Shown here piece by piece: positions 1 to 8,181 of a stretch of DNA of 34,709 bases. A program made the translations under genes and the position numbers. This stretch comes from Clostridiales bacterium (GTDB lineage: Bacteria; Bacillota; Clostridia; Saccharofermentanales; Saccharofermentanaceae): positions 1 to 34,709 of the forward strand of contig JAGCVX010000013.1 in NCBI GenBank assembly GCA_017962145.1, in the 5' to 3' direction. Position 1 is the stretch's first letter; every line of letters starts with the position of its first letter. A model generated the notes under the pieces. That model was given only the letters and a program-made list of their open reading frames with translations, made no database searches and was not told the origin of the DNA.

Positions 1-82
1 AAAAGAAGCCGAGGACATCAAAAACATGTACTGGGACGAGCTCTTAACGACTACACTCGTTGACCCGGATCCGCGGTTTTGA
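1..82 (+). CDS. 3' end of an unidentified protein (partial)
   Basis: An open frame enters from the left edge (codons start at base 2) and ends at a TGA at 80-82. The 26 visible residues are acidic at the start (KEAEDIKNMYWDELL) and end in VDPDPRF. There are too few residues to assign a family. The frame is convincing as coding only because it reaches the edge without a stop; no homology claim is made. The following 116 bases contain a short inverted repeat (TTATCC, five bases, GGATAA at 136-152) and no clear terminator, so the end may be followed by the promoter of the next small gene. Confidence 0.5.
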   Translation, partial: KEAEDIKNMYWDELLTTTLVDPDPRF

Positions 83-198
83 AGTCTTAATGTGACTTAA
101 CTCTTTCTTTACTTTCGATTGACGATGTTTTTACCTTATCCCGATAGGATAAAGTCATAAAGCAATGGCAAACGAACAAGCATAAGAGAGGTGACAGC

Positions 199-453
199 AT
201 GGCAAGAACATATTTAGACAATCTCAAGTCAGAAACAAACTGGTTTCGGATCTTCCGCCCGCTTTTTATCGTACTGACGATCATCATCGAACTTTTTACT
301 CCGCTCGTGCTATATATCTGTCAGGTATTGATATTGCATCAGAAACTGAATCTACCGAGCTTCTGGTACGGACTCGGCGTATCGATGATCTTCAGTGCAT
401 TTGTAGCATGGATCATCAGTGAAAAGAACAGAAAGGCACAGACAACCCGATAA
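199..453 (+). CDS. Small two-helix membrane protein, unknown function
   Basis: The 84-residue product has two hydrophobic stretches (about residues 22-46 and 55-74) and short charged ends, so it should sit in the cytoplasmic membrane with both ends on the same side. The start is supported by a GAGAGGTGAC ribosome site ending a few bases before the ATG. A possible -35 hexamer TTGACG lies at 119-124, but no good -10 follows at normal spacing. The gene is monocistronic: it is followed by a stem-loop at 465-499 and meets a convergent gene. No known family is recognised, and the size alone gives no function. Confidence 0.7.
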   Translation: MARTYLDNLKSETNWFRIFRPLFIVLTIIIELFTPLVLYICQVLILHQKLNLPSFWYGLGVSMIFSAFVAWIISEKNRKAQTTR

Positions 454-464
454 CCCAAAGAAAG

Positions 465-499
465 AATCCCGAAAGCTCCAAACGGAAACTTTCGGGATT
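465..499. terminator. Bidirectional stem-loop between convergent genes
   Basis: An 11-bp perfect stem, AATCCCGAAAG (465-475) pairing with CTTTCGGGATT (489-499), has a 13-base loop. It is followed by a T-rich tract on the plus side (TTCTCTATTCTC) and by CTTTCTTT on the minus side. It lies between the small plus-strand gene and the minus-strand membrane protein gene and can serve both. Confidence 0.75.
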
Positions 500-529
500 T
501 CTCTATTCTCCAGAGGTGGAGTTGGAGAA

Positions 530-1195
530 TCATTCTTCGATAGGTGTCTTTGCAAAAGAAGTCATTGCCTTTCCGGAACGGAATAGTAAAACCAGTTCCC
601 AGATCGAAAGAACGATCGCTACAATGGAGAATACAAGTACACCGAGCATGGCCAGTCCGGACAGTGCCGGAAGAAGCACCATAACCATGCTGATCAAAAG
701 TCCTGCAGCTACGACGATATATGTCTTTTTGAAAGAGATCCAGGAATCGGCGATATAGCCGTCGACTTCGTTTACGGTCTCATTCATACCGGAGCAAAGT
801 GCAAGAATATAAACAGCGGTAGCAACCATCGCCAGAACCGACAACATGGAGCCGATCCCGCCTTCCGGAAGGCTGGCTGTCGCGTAGTTTAAAAACTGCG
901 CCAGAAGGCACGCGCCGCCTGCATATCTGAAATAACTGTTAAATCTTCCCAGTGAAAGCAGGACGATCGCGATCAGAATACCGATTCCTGCGCAGATGCC
1001 GCTTACGATCTTAGCTGACATCGAACCGGATGCACCCAGTAAACCGAATGTAGATAAGTTGTTCAGTACGATATTTGCGATGCTTGCCCAGAAGATGATC
1101 TTGATTCTTCTTCCTGCGATCACACAATTCTCACGAAGGTTTGTCTGCTCTACGCGCTCCTGCTCTGTTAATTTTTTCTTTTCAACTTCAAACAT
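530..1195 (-). CDS. Polytopic membrane protein, unknown function
   Basis: The 221-residue product begins with a charged cytoplasmic segment (FEVEKKKLTEQERVEQ) followed by about five or six hydrophobic helices. Two are glycine/alanine-rich, and there is a short polar break near NETVNEVDGYIADSW. I chose the ATG at 1193-1195 because GGTGGAGG sits 8 bases upstream; an in-frame ATG five codons earlier would fall inside that ribosome site. No catalytic motif is visible. It is a single gene, ended by the bidirectional stem at 465-499. The upstream region holds two matching palindromes (1228-1251 and 1265-1285) that suggest a dedicated regulator. Function unknown. Confidence 0.75.
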   Translation of the reverse strand: MFEVEKKKLTEQERVEQTNLRENCVIAGRRIKIIFWASIANIVLNNLSTFGLLGASGSMSAKIVSGICAGIGILIAIVLLSLGRFNSYFRYAGGACLLAQFLNYATASLPEGGIGSMLSVLAMVATAVYILALCSGMNETVNEVDGYIADSWISFKKTYIVVAAGLLISMVMVLLPALSGLAMLGVLVFSIVAIVLSIWELVLLFRSGKAMTSFAKTPIEE

Positions 1196-1227
1196 GATCT
1201 TGTCCTCCACCTATGACTTTCGCAACC

Positions 1228-1285
1228 ATGTGTTCTTTGCTATGAACACATCATAGAAAAAAGTTGTGTACTCTTTATGTACACA
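1228..1285 (-). promoter_or_regulatory. Pair of similar palindromes, candidate operators
   Basis: Site 1 is ATGTGTTC, 8 bases, GAACACAT (1228-1251). Site 2 is TGTGTAC, 7 bases, GTACACA (1265-1285). Both fit TGTGTwC-N7/8-GwACACA, with centres about 35 bp apart. On the minus strand a TATGAT hexamer lies between them (about 1252-1257), so the sites would bracket the promoter of the leftward membrane-protein gene. This looks like a pair of operators for a dimeric regulator. The regulator is not identifiable from the window. Confidence 0.5.
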
Positions 1286-1405
1286 TGAAAAAAATTTCAA
1301 CGCACTCTTCCCTCCCTTTGCACCTAGCACTCAATTGAATTTTCTATGGCGGTGTGTTACCTTGAAAGAAGTAGATTTTCCAGTGTATTTCGGGAGGTAA
1401 GAAAT

Positions 1406-2335
1406 ATGGAAAAGCCAGGCATTCTTGCACGCGTAGCAGATGAAAACAGAAAGTTCTTTTTAAAGAACTGCATCGAAGCGGACACGCCCCGAATGGAAGC
1501 AACGGTCTATCCGGAAGGCCTGGATGTGAAGTCGGATCTTCCTTACGCGGAGGGAAATGCACTGCCCGCGCCGCTTGCCGTTGACTCGGCCGCGGAAGGC
1601 ATGGCATTCTGCTGTTCCGACAGAACGCTCGACATCTACACTCCCGAAAACGCAAAAGCCGAAGAGATCTTCCTTCTGATCCACGGCGGTGCATTTGTAT
1701 ATGGATGTAAAGAACTCGATAAGGAATTCGGCATGCACCTTTCGCTTCGTTCGAAGATCGCGGTGGCCAATGTCAACTACCGTCTTATGCCGTCGACCGA
1801 CCTTAAGGGCCAGCTTCAGGATATCTTCTATGCGATCGAATTTCTGTGCAAGATGGGATATAAGAGATTTCACACGATCGGCGACTCGGCCGGCGGATAT
1901 CTGTGCCTTCTGGTCGCGATCCTGATCAACTCGAAAGAAGCAAGAAAGGCTTGCGGCATCGAGGATCTTTCTTATGAGATCTCCTGCCCGAGCACGTCTC
2001 CGATCTGCGGCGACCATAAAGAGACGCCCAGAAAGTTCGCGGGCATCTACTTCGATCCGAAAAAGGAGATGCCGTCCTTTATCTATGACCTCACCGAGGC
2101 CGCCAAGCTTTACGGCTGCCCGCCGACCGTCATGACCACCGGCGATACGGACATGATGTTGAAGCAGAATCTTCGTCTTTTGAAAAAGCTCACCGCGATC
2201 GGTATCCCGGTCGACTACTACTGCGCCGAATCCGCGGAAGACCGCGTGATGCACCACGTCTATTCCATCGCGCATCCGACCTGGCCGGAGAGCATCCGCT
2301 GCATCGATATGACATGCAAAGCCGCGGGCGTCTGA
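1406..2335 (+). CDS. Alpha/beta-hydrolase, hormone-sensitive-lipase-type esterase
   Basis: The 309-residue protein has the marks of family IV (HSL-like) carboxylesterases. These are an oxyanion-hole HGG in IHGGAFVYG (about residues 92-100), the nucleophile elbow GDSAGG with Ser161, an acid in TTGDTD (Asp247 or 249) and a late His (His283/284 in VMHHVY). There is no signal peptide, so it is cytoplasmic. The start is the ATG at 1406, preceded by GGGAGGTAAGAAAT; an upstream in-frame ATG at 1346 has no ribosome site. It probably hydrolyses a short-chain ester, for example on an acetylated sugar or other small molecule, but the substrate cannot be read from sequence. The gene stands alone, divergent from the membrane gene on its left. 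Confidence 0.85.
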   Translation: MEKPGILARVADENRKFFLKNCIEADTPRMEATVYPEGLDVKSDLPYAEGNALPAPLAVDSAAEGMAFCCSDRTLDIYTPENAKAEEIFLLIHGGAFVYGCKELDKEFGMHLSLRSKIAVANVNYRLMPSTDLKGQLQDIFYAIEFLCKMGYKRFHTIGDSAGGYLCLLVAILINSKEARKACGIEDLSYEISCPSTSPICGDHKETPRKFAGIYFDPKKEMPSFIYDLTEAAKLYGCPPTVMTTGDTDMMLKQNLRLLKKLTAIGIPVDYYCAESAEDRVMHHVYSIAHPTWPESIRCIDMTCKAAGV

Positions 2336-2353
2336 GCCAAAGGATCTGAGATT

Positions 2354-2382
2354 CTGCGTCTTTTTCTCTCTTGATGTATAAT
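2354..2382 (+). promoter_or_regulatory. Promoter with consensus -10 (TATAAT)
   Basis: A perfect TATAAT lies at 2377-2382. The hexamer 17 bases upstream (CTGCGT, 2354-2359) is a poor -35. A transcript would start near 2389, giving a leader of about 27 bases before the ATG at 2416. Confidence 0.5.
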
Positions 2383-2415
2383 AGTGAGGATATCAATGAC
2401 GATTTGTGAGGGTAT

Positions 2416-3093
2416 ATGACGAAAGAGTCGAAATATTCGGGATTTTCCCGTGGACAGTGGGCATTTGTATTTACATGTGAAGCGATTCTGGTCGCAGTTT
2501 TACTTGGCCTGATCATCTTCTTCTCGGTTCCTGCGGAAAGAAAACTGATGGATACCGTAAGAAAGCAGTTTCACGCCAAGCAGGTTAATTCGATGCTTGA
2601 ACTGGCCGAGGAAGAAAATGCTTTTTTGGTCGTCAACAACCTTCAGGAACGTCGTAAAGTCGATGAGGATGTCCGCGCCGAAGACCTCGACGAAGGCACC
2701 CACTCTTTTTATTTCCGTAATGTAAAGCGTGACGATTCCGGATCGACCGTTTGGGTACTTGACATCACGTCAGTGCATTTCGATTCGCATAATCACGCGC
2801 GCGAGATCTTCTATCAGACGGAGTGTGCTACGGATCTTCTTCCGAACGGCGAATACTATCCGCACGGAACGAAGACCTATTCCGATGCGCGTGTTCTCGA
2901 AGTCGAGTGCATCGCGGCAGTAGGGATCACCGGGGCGACCGATTACGATTACTACATCATGTACCTCGAAGGAAAGTCCATCGTGACGATCAAGTTTTCA
3001 TTCAAGGGAGAGCCGGACGAAGCAAGCAGAAAGCAGCTTACCGATCTTTGCTACGCCCTTTCGATCCCGGATCCGCAGAATGCCTGCGACTGA
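2416..3093 (+). CDS. Membrane-anchored extracytoplasmic protein, unknown
   Basis: The 225-residue product has a short cytoplasmic tail, one strong helix (about residues 15-37, ending FFSVPAERK) and a soluble domain of about 185 residues outside the membrane. The domain is acidic and beta-strand-rich in appearance, with no recognised catalytic motif. A GTGAGGG ribosome site precedes the ATG. It has its own TATAAT promoter. It converges with the leftward membrane gene at 3122, with only 28 bases between the stops and no obvious terminator. No family recognised. Confidence 0.7.
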   Translation: MTKESKYSGFSRGQWAFVFTCEAILVAVLLGLIIFFSVPAERKLMDTVRKQFHAKQVNSMLELAEEENAFLVVNNLQERRKVDEDVRAEDLDEGTHSFYFRNVKRDDSGSTVWVLDITSVHFDSHNHAREIFYQTECATDLLPNGEYYPHGTKTYSDARVLEVECIAAVGITGATDYDYYIMYLEGKSIVTIKFSFKGEPDEASRKQLTDLCYALSIPDPQNACD

Positions 3094-3121
3094 TGTGTAA
3101 AAGGCGGTAAGGCGGCGGCGA

Positions 3122-4171
3122 TCAGATCTGCTCGCCACCCCACTCGACCAGTACAAACCCATGTCTTTCATCCAAAGAAGGATTCATATTTGAAAGATCC
3201 TGCGGGATCATCTCTACATACTCATCAGATGCATAGAAAAGCATATTTACACGAACGACCGTGTCCGGTGTCACCGAAAGATCAAGGACGGCAGCGTCTT
3301 CGAAGTTCTCTGTCTGGAAGCTGATCACGTTATACGCATTCGCTTCAAGTTTCGGGAGCCAGTACATGATAAATGCATTTGCCTCGGTATCCGAAAGGCC
3401 CAGCTGCGAAAGCGCGTCTTCCAAAAATGCGGCGGCATCTTCTCCGCGAACGCAGAATCCACGGCTCAGATCCGGCTCAAAATAGAGATCTGCTTCCCAG
3501 AAAAGATATTCATACTGACGGCCGGAACGATCGGTCAGCGTGCCGTCTTCGGAAGTCTTTACGACCCATCCGGTGTCCTCGTTATAGGAAGGATATGTGC
3601 ATGTCAGATCGCCGTTTAAAGCAAGTTTCACAGAAACTTCGCGCTCGTTTTCGTCATACATGTAGATGATCGGGGCATGCGAGCGGATCTTAGGTTGCGG
3701 GGGCTCTTTTGTGATCGAAAGAAAGAAGACCACGCCGACAAAAACACATAAGGCAAGGAAGATTCCGAGAAATGCACCGAAGCGCGGCACATATTCGCGG
3801 CGTCCGTCCATGATATTTACAACTACACCATACAAAAGGAGAATGACGACAAGCAGCATCGCGTCTAAAACCGAGATCGCAAGGAATGTGACTCTTTCAT
3901 CTGAACCGTTTTCTCCGACGATCATATCGAGGAATCCTTTATTCTCTTTATTCTCTTTCTTTTCCGTCGTCACGGGAGACACTCCCGCGTCGATCGCATA
4001 CGCGACATCTACTCTGACCGCATAACAATCGTCCTCGACTACATCGTTATATGTGATCATCTTAAAATTGTCGTTGGAAAGAATAGCGTACGCCGCCATA
4101 TCGATAACGATCAGAAGGAAAATATAAATGATCGCAAAAATCAGTTTCAAATTCTTAGACCCCGAATCCAT
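3122..4171 (-). CDS. Three-helix membrane protein with C-terminal soluble domain
   Basis: The 349-residue product has a helix near the N-terminus (about residues 7-30), a polar segment with a Lys/Glu/Asn run (KKENKENKG), two more helices (about 95-115 and 128-152) and a soluble C-terminal domain of about 195 residues. The C-terminal domain contains YLFWEADLYFEP and EANAFIMYWLPKLEAN, a pattern I associate with uncharacterised Firmicutes proteins; no function is known to me. The start is the ATG at 4169-4171, which has GAGGTGG five bases upstream. A GTG three codons earlier would overlap the ribosome site. A weak promoter (TTGAAG, 17 bases, TATGCA) lies in the upstream gap and overlaps a copy of the GTGCATTT motif. 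Confidence 0.7.
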   Translation of the reverse strand: MDSGSKNLKLIFAIIYIFLLIVIDMAAYAILSNDNFKMITYNDVVEDDCYAVRVDVAYAIDAGVSPVTTEKKENKENKGFLDMIVGENGSDERVTFLAISVLDAMLLVVILLLYGVVVNIMDGRREYVPRFGAFLGIFLALCVFVGVVFFLSITKEPPQPKIRSHAPIIYMYDENEREVSVKLALNGDLTCTYPSYNEDTGWVVKTSEDGTLTDRSGRQYEYLFWEADLYFEPDLSRGFCVRGEDAAAFLEDALSQLGLSDTEANAFIMYWLPKLEANAYNVISFQTENFEDAAVLDLSVTPDTVVRVNMLFYASDEYVEMIPQDLSNMNPSLDERHGFVLVEWGGEQI

Positions 4172-4267
4172 ACTGTCCACCTCTTCAACTCATCTAGAAA
4201 TCTCTTGCTGCATAATTCTTCTGCAAATGCACTTCAACTATTAGACGATTGCTTCTTTCGATCTGTT

Positions 4268-4300
4268 GCAAAAAGGTCCACCCTTTTTCGGATGGACCTT
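4268..4300 (-). terminator. Rho-independent terminator of the rubrerythrin gene
   Basis: On the minus strand the stem AAGGTCCATCC pairs with GGGTGGACCTT (one G-T pair) around a GAAAAA loop, followed directly by TTT. The plus-strand arms are 4273-4283 and 4290-4300. It lies about 30 bases after the rubrerythrin stop. Confidence 0.85.
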
Positions 4301-4331
4301 CTTTCCCGTTTCAATTTCATGAAACACCGGA

Positions 4332-4877
4332 TCAATAATTCTCTGCGTTGACCTCGAAGTAAGACTGCGGGTGGTTGCATGTCGGGCAAACTTCCGGAGC
4401 TTTTGTTCCGACTACGATATGACCGCAGTTTCTGCACTCCCATACCTTGACTTCACTCTTTTCAAATACCTGAGCCGTCTCGATATTCTTAAGAAGTGCA
4501 CGATAGCGCTCTTCGTGATGCTTTTCGATCTCGGCGACCAGACGGAACTTCGCTGCAAGCTCCGGGAAGCCCTCTTCCTCGGCGGTCTTGGCAAAGCCTT
4601 CGTACATGTCGGTCCACTCGTAGTTCTCGCCGTCAGCGGCAGCCTGAAGATTCTCGGCTGTGTTTCCGATGCCCTTCAATTCTTTAAACCACATCTTGGC
4701 ATGCTCTTTTTCATTCTCGGCGGTCTTAAGGAAGATCGCGGACATCTGCTCGTAGCCTTCTTTCTTAGCTACCGATGCGAAATATGTATACTTGTTTCTT
4801 GCCTGGGATTCGCCTGCAAAAGCAGCTTCCAGATTCTTTTCGGTCTGCGTACCGGAGTACTTATTCGGATTTGCCAT
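4332..4877 (-). CDS. rbr: Rubrerythrin
   Basis: This 181-residue protein is a peroxide-reducing di-iron enzyme typical of anaerobes. The ferritin-like domain (about residues 1-140) shows the helix motifs [18 protein letters not shown] (Glu56, His59) and [10 protein letters not shown] (Glu118, His121) that supply the di-iron ligands. The C-terminal rubredoxin domain has two CxxC pairs, Cys148/151 and Cys164/167, for the FeS4 centre. The length is normal. A GAGGTGATTAACT ribosome site precedes the ATG. The gene has its own promoter region with a PerR-like box and its own terminator, so it is probably monocistronic and peroxide-induced. It sits directly downstream of the sugar operon but is unlikely to be functionally linked to it. 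Confidence 0.95.
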   Translation of the reverse strand: MANPNKYSGTQTEKNLEAAFAGESQARNKYTYFASVAKKEGYEQMSAIFLKTAENEKEHAKMWFKELKGIGNTAENLQAAADGENYEWTDMYEGFAKTAEEEGFPELAAKFRLVAEIEKHHEERYRALLKNIETAQVFEKSEVKVWECRNCGHIVVGTKAPEVCPTCNHPQSYFEVNAENY

Positions 4878-4912
4878 AGTTAATCACCTCGCTATACAAA
4901 ATGCCTTTTTCA

Positions 4913-4927
4913 ATAAAATAATTATAC
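4913..4927 (-). promoter_or_regulatory. PerR-like box over the rubrerythrin -10
   Basis: The minus strand reads GTATAATTATTTTAT, which matches the Bacillus PerR box TTATAATnATTATAA at 12 of 14 defined positions. It contains the TATAAT that would be the -10 of the rubrerythrin promoter, so a bound repressor would block it. The assignment is by pattern; no perR gene is in the window. Confidence 0.5.
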
Positions 4928-4956
4928 CGCACCTCAGAAGAAAATCGATGCGGTAT
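4924..4956 (-). terminator. Stem-loop after the sugar operon, overlapping the rbr promoter
   Basis: ATACCGCA (4924-4931) and TGCGGTAT (4949-4956) form an 8-bp perfect stem, extended inward by two pairs with a bulge. It is followed on the minus strand by AATTATTTTATT. The position, 41 bases after the last sugar-operon stop, suits a terminator. The 3' arm and tail overlap the TATAAT and PerR-like box of rbr. Confidence 0.55.
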
Positions 4957-4996
4957 TTTCGAAATCGAATTCAGCTTTAGATGCGAAGGTGCATTT

Positions 4997-6040
4997 TCAG
5001 TTGACGAGTGTGACCTCATAGGATTTGCCGTCGACCGTGACCTGCTTGATCTCGGAAACGGAACTGAAAAGCGTCTCGTTCACGTAGTTGTATTTGGCAG
5101 GGGTTTCGCCTGCTTCGATCATCTCGATGAGATCCTGGACACGAGGTCCGTGCAAAGGATTACACTCGGCGATGCAGGAGATCTTTCCTTCTTTTAGATA
5201 ATCCATCGCTTTTTCGTTGATACCGTCAAAAGATACGACCATGATCTCACCCGCTGCGATATTGCTTCCGACTTTTTTGCCGGCCGCTTCGATCGCCTCG
5301 ATGGCGCCGATCGCTTCGTTATCGTTTTCACAGTAGACGATGTTGATGTTATCGTACTGACGCAGGAATTCCGCCATGACTTCTTTACCGCGGACTTCGG
5401 TAAAATCACCACTTTCCTGCGCAAGAAGATCCCATCCGTATTCTCGTACGGCATTGGTCAGGCCGCGCGTTCTTCCGAGCTGTGCGGTCGATCCGAGCGT
5501 ACCCTGGATATGCACGATATGGATATCCTCCGGCGCGATGTTCTGCATCGTCGTATAGTCGTGGATCCATGCCGCCATCTTCTGGCCTTCGAGTTCAAAA
5601 TCCGAGCCTACCCAGCATGTATAAAGCGAGCGGTCCGTGACATCGACACGGCGGTCTACGATAATGACCGGGATGCCGGCATCCTTTGCTTCCTGCAGTA
5701 CGAAATCCCATCCGGTCTCCGTTTCCGGTGCAAGGACGATATAGTCGACATCCTGCTGGATGAACATACGAAGTGCCGTGATCTGGTTCGCCTGTTTCTG
5801 CTGCCCGTTTTTATAGATCAGGGTATATCCGTTTTCTTCGGACAATGCCGTCAGCATCGACTCGGTATTCGTGCTTCTCCAGTCGGACTCCGCACCAAGC
5901 TGGGAAAAGCCGACCGTGATGGTCTTCTTCCCTTCTGTGCTCTCGGAAGACGACTGCGAAGAAACCGCAGTACTCCTGCAGGCAACCAGTAAAGTTGCCA
6001 GCAGGAGTAGAATCGCTGTCAGATTGACCGTCTTTTTCAT
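4997..6040 (-). CDS. ytfQ: Sugar-binding lipoprotein, YtfQ-like (second of the operon)
   Basis: The 347-residue product has a lipoprotein signal (about residues 1-21, LLVAC lipobox) and a type-I periplasmic-binding-protein fold. The segments VGFSQLGAESDWRSTNTES, NGQQKQANQ, TGWDFVLQEAKDAGIPV and the later SGDFTEVRGKEVM closely follow E. coli YtfQ, which binds galactofuranose. The ligand is therefore probably a furanose sugar (inference). The start is backed by AAGGAGCTTATGTC. It is the last gene of the operon, 12 bases after the permease stop. It is the second binding protein for one transporter; the other, at 9798-10850, is divergent in sequence. The symbol marks family resemblance, not proven orthology. 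Confidence 0.85.
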   Translation of the reverse strand: MKKTVNLTAILLLLATLLVACRSTAVSSQSSSESTEGKKTITVGFSQLGAESDWRSTNTESMLTALSEENGYTLIYKNGQQKQANQITALRMFIQQDVDYIVLAPETETGWDFVLQEAKDAGIPVIIVDRRVDVTDRSLYTCWVGSDFELEGQKMAAWIHDYTTMQNIAPEDIHIVHIQGTLGSTAQLGRTRGLTNAVREYGWDLLAQESGDFTEVRGKEVMAEFLRQYDNINIVYCENDNEAIGAIEAIEAAGKKVGSNIAAGEIMVVSFDGINEKAMDYLKEGKISCIAECNPLHGPRVQDLIEMIEAGETPAKYNYVNETLFSSVSEIKQVTVDGKSYEVTLVN

Positions 6041-6052
6041 GACATAAGCTCC

Positions 6053-7108
6053 TTAGCTCTTGAGCGCTCTTTTCTTCTGACGGATAACGATACTCTGGAT
6101 CAGAAGGAAGACACAAAGCATCGATGCGATGGTGATACCTGTCCACCACGCTTCGTCGAGACCCGCCGAAGCAACGATGTTCTGGATCGTACTCAGAGAC
6201 AGTACACCAAAGAGGGTTCCCACGATATTTCCGACACCACCGGAGAGCATCGTGCCGCCGATGATCGAAGATGCGATGGCGTTCATTTCCATGCCCATCG
6301 CGTGGGAGGCGGAACCCGAACCGACATGCAGGAAGTAAACATATCCGCCGATGCCGGCCATCATGCTGCAGATCACGTGAGAGATGAATTTGGTTCTCTT
6401 TACGTTCACGCCCAGCATGAGTGCGCTCTGTTTGTTTCCGCCGACTGCGTAGAAAGATCGTCCGAGCTTTGTATAACGCAGTACCAAGAATAATATTACC
6501 ACAAGTACCAAAGCGACCACTACACCGATCTCGATATAGGCGGGTATGTACATGCCTTTTTTATTCACTGAACCCATGCCCGGGATCTTGATTCTCGTCT
6601 GCTTCAGTTTCGTAAATTCCGGATCCGCTACGTTAAACGGAGCGGTGTTTACGATCGTCGTCATACCTCTTGCGAAGAACATACCCGCGAGCGATACGAT
6701 AAACGGCTGGATGTCAAAGTACGCAACCAGTGTACCCTGTACGATACCATACGCCAGGCCGATGCCGAGCGCGATCAGGATCGATCCTAAGATACTTCCG
6801 TTATGGTGGTCCAGATAGACCGCGCAGCACATCGAAACGAGAGCTACAACACCACCGACGGAGATATCGATACCGCCGGAGATCATGACGATACTCATGC
6901 CGCATGCCGTGATGATCAGCGCGGCATTGGCGTTTAAGATATTAAAGAACATCTGGGGCTTGGTGAAACCCTGTCCCTGGAAGATAATGGCACCGGTATA
7001 CATCAGAAGGAAGATCACGATCGTGATCGTAAGGAGAAGATTGGTGTCACTGATGCGGCTGAAGATACCGCCCTTAAGTTTCAGCTGTTTCTGATTCTGA
7101 TCCATCAT
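6053..7108 (-). CDS. yjfF: CUT2 sugar ABC transporter permease, YjfF-like
   Basis: The 351-residue polytopic protein belongs to the BPD_transp_2 (ribose/galactofuranose) permease family. It shows about eight to ten hydrophobic helices and the family's glycine-rich segments GGIDISVGGVVAL and LSGGVGNIVGTLFGV. LAGMFFARG and WWTGITIAS follow E. coli YjfF. It starts with two consecutive ATGs; the first overlaps the stop of the upstream permease gene by 4 bases (ATGA), and its AAGGAGGAAGC ribosome site lies inside that gene's last codons, so translation is coupled. It should form the membrane channel together with the 7105-8178 product. Confidence 0.88.
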   Translation of the reverse strand: MMDQNQKQLKLKGGIFSRISDTNLLLTITIVIFLLMYTGAIIFQGQGFTKPQMFFNILNANAALIITACGMSIVMISGGIDISVGGVVALVSMCCAVYLDHHNGSILGSILIALGIGLAYGIVQGTLVAYFDIQPFIVSLAGMFFARGMTTIVNTAPFNVADPEFTKLKQTRIKIPGMGSVNKKGMYIPAYIEIGVVVALVLVVILFLVLRYTKLGRSFYAVGGNKQSALMLGVNVKRTKFISHVICSMMAGIGGYVYFLHVGSGSASHAMGMEMNAIASSIIGGTMLSGGVGNIVGTLFGVLSLSTIQNIVASAGLDEAWWTGITIASMLCVFLLIQSIVIRQKKRALKS

Positions 7109-8178
7109 GCTTCCTCCTTCAGTGCATTTTTAGAAGTAAGCTTCTTTGCAAAAGAACCGACTGCCTCACGTACCTTCGGTGCGGAGAAAACGACCAGCAG
7201 GATAACAACTACGGCCTTATAAGCTGCAAGTGCGTCGGAACGGACGCTGAACTTGTAAAGTGTCGTCGTCAGGAACTGGATAACGTATGCGCCGACGATC
7301 GAAGCCCACATGTTGAACTTACCACCGGACAGCGAGTTGCCGCCAAGTGCGACCGCGAGGATCGCGTCCATCTCGATGTCCTTTGCGATAACGGAATAGT
7401 TGATCGTCGAGATACGGCTGACCTTGATGAGTGCGGCGACCGCCACGCAAAGTCCCAGGATAACGAATGCGAGGAACTTCATGAAGGTCGGGTTGATACC
7501 ATTCAGTCTTGCGGACTTTTCGTTGATACCGACGGCCTGGGTATAAAGGCCGAGGTTGGTAAACTTCAGAAGAAGTATGGTGATCACGATGCAGATGATC
7601 ACGATGAAGACTGTGGTCGGAACCGGGATCCCGGGGATAAATCCGCCGAAATAGGCAAATTTCGGATCCGGTACGATTGGCAGCATGTTGTTGTTCACCC
7701 ATGCTGCGATCGAACGCCCTGCGGTAAACAGTATGAGGGTAGCTATCATGGGCTGGATTTTGAAAAAGGAGACTAATGCACCATTGAAAGCACCGCAGAG
7801 CATGCCTACGACACAGGCAACGAGGAAAGCTACAAGAATGGGCGCCTGTATCGCGTCGGGTCTCGGATTCGTGCCGCAGAGGACGCGCAGCATGACCGAG
7901 CCACAGATGGCAATCGTCGCACCGACGGAGATATCCTGTCCTCCGGAAGCCGCTGTTACCAGCGTCATACCGATCGCCAGGATCGCCAGTTCCGAGCCAT
8001 AGTCCAATATCGTGATCAGGTAACCGGACAAAACCGGATTGCCTGCATTGTTGGTTCCCAGAGTTACCTTAAAGAACCCGGGATCCACGACCAGATTGAT
8101 CACCACGAGAAGCAGAAGCGCCATCAGCGGGATGAACATCTGATTGCCGGTTATTTTCTTAAATAATGACTTCTCCAT
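7105..8178 (-). CDS. ytfT: CUT2 sugar ABC transporter permease, YtfT-like
   Basis: The 357-residue BPD_transp_2 family permease has many hydrophobic helices, with the signature stretches GGQDISVGATIAICG and ALGGNSLSGGKFNMWASIVGA. An N-terminal extension is followed by a helix at about residues 13-31. The start has GGAGGGGAATAAGAC upstream and lies 3 bases after the ATPase stop. It is the expected heterodimer partner of the YjfF-like permease, with which it overlaps by 4 bases. The sugar is imported through these two subunits using the ATPase encoded next upstream. Confidence 0.88.
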   Translation of the reverse strand: MEKSLFKKITGNQMFIPLMALLLLVVINLVVDPGFFKVTLGTNNAGNPVLSGYLITILDYGSELAILAIGMTLVTAASGGQDISVGATIAICGSVMLRVLCGTNPRPDAIQAPILVAFLVACVVGMLCGAFNGALVSFFKIQPMIATLILFTAGRSIAAWVNNNMLPIVPDPKFAYFGGFIPGIPVPTTVFIVIICIVITILLLKFTNLGLYTQAVGINEKSARLNGINPTFMKFLAFVILGLCVAVAALIKVSRISTINYSVIAKDIEMDAILAVALGGNSLSGGKFNMWASIVGAYVIQFLTTTLYKFSVRSDALAAYKAVVVILLVVFSAPKVREAVGSFAKKLTSKNALKEEA

Positions 8179-8181
8179 GTC

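Noticed and set aside
3371..3380. AAATGCATTT palindromes as additional copies of the dispersed motif
   Set aside because: They share the core but lack the GTGCATTT octamer, so I left them out of the count and only mention them.
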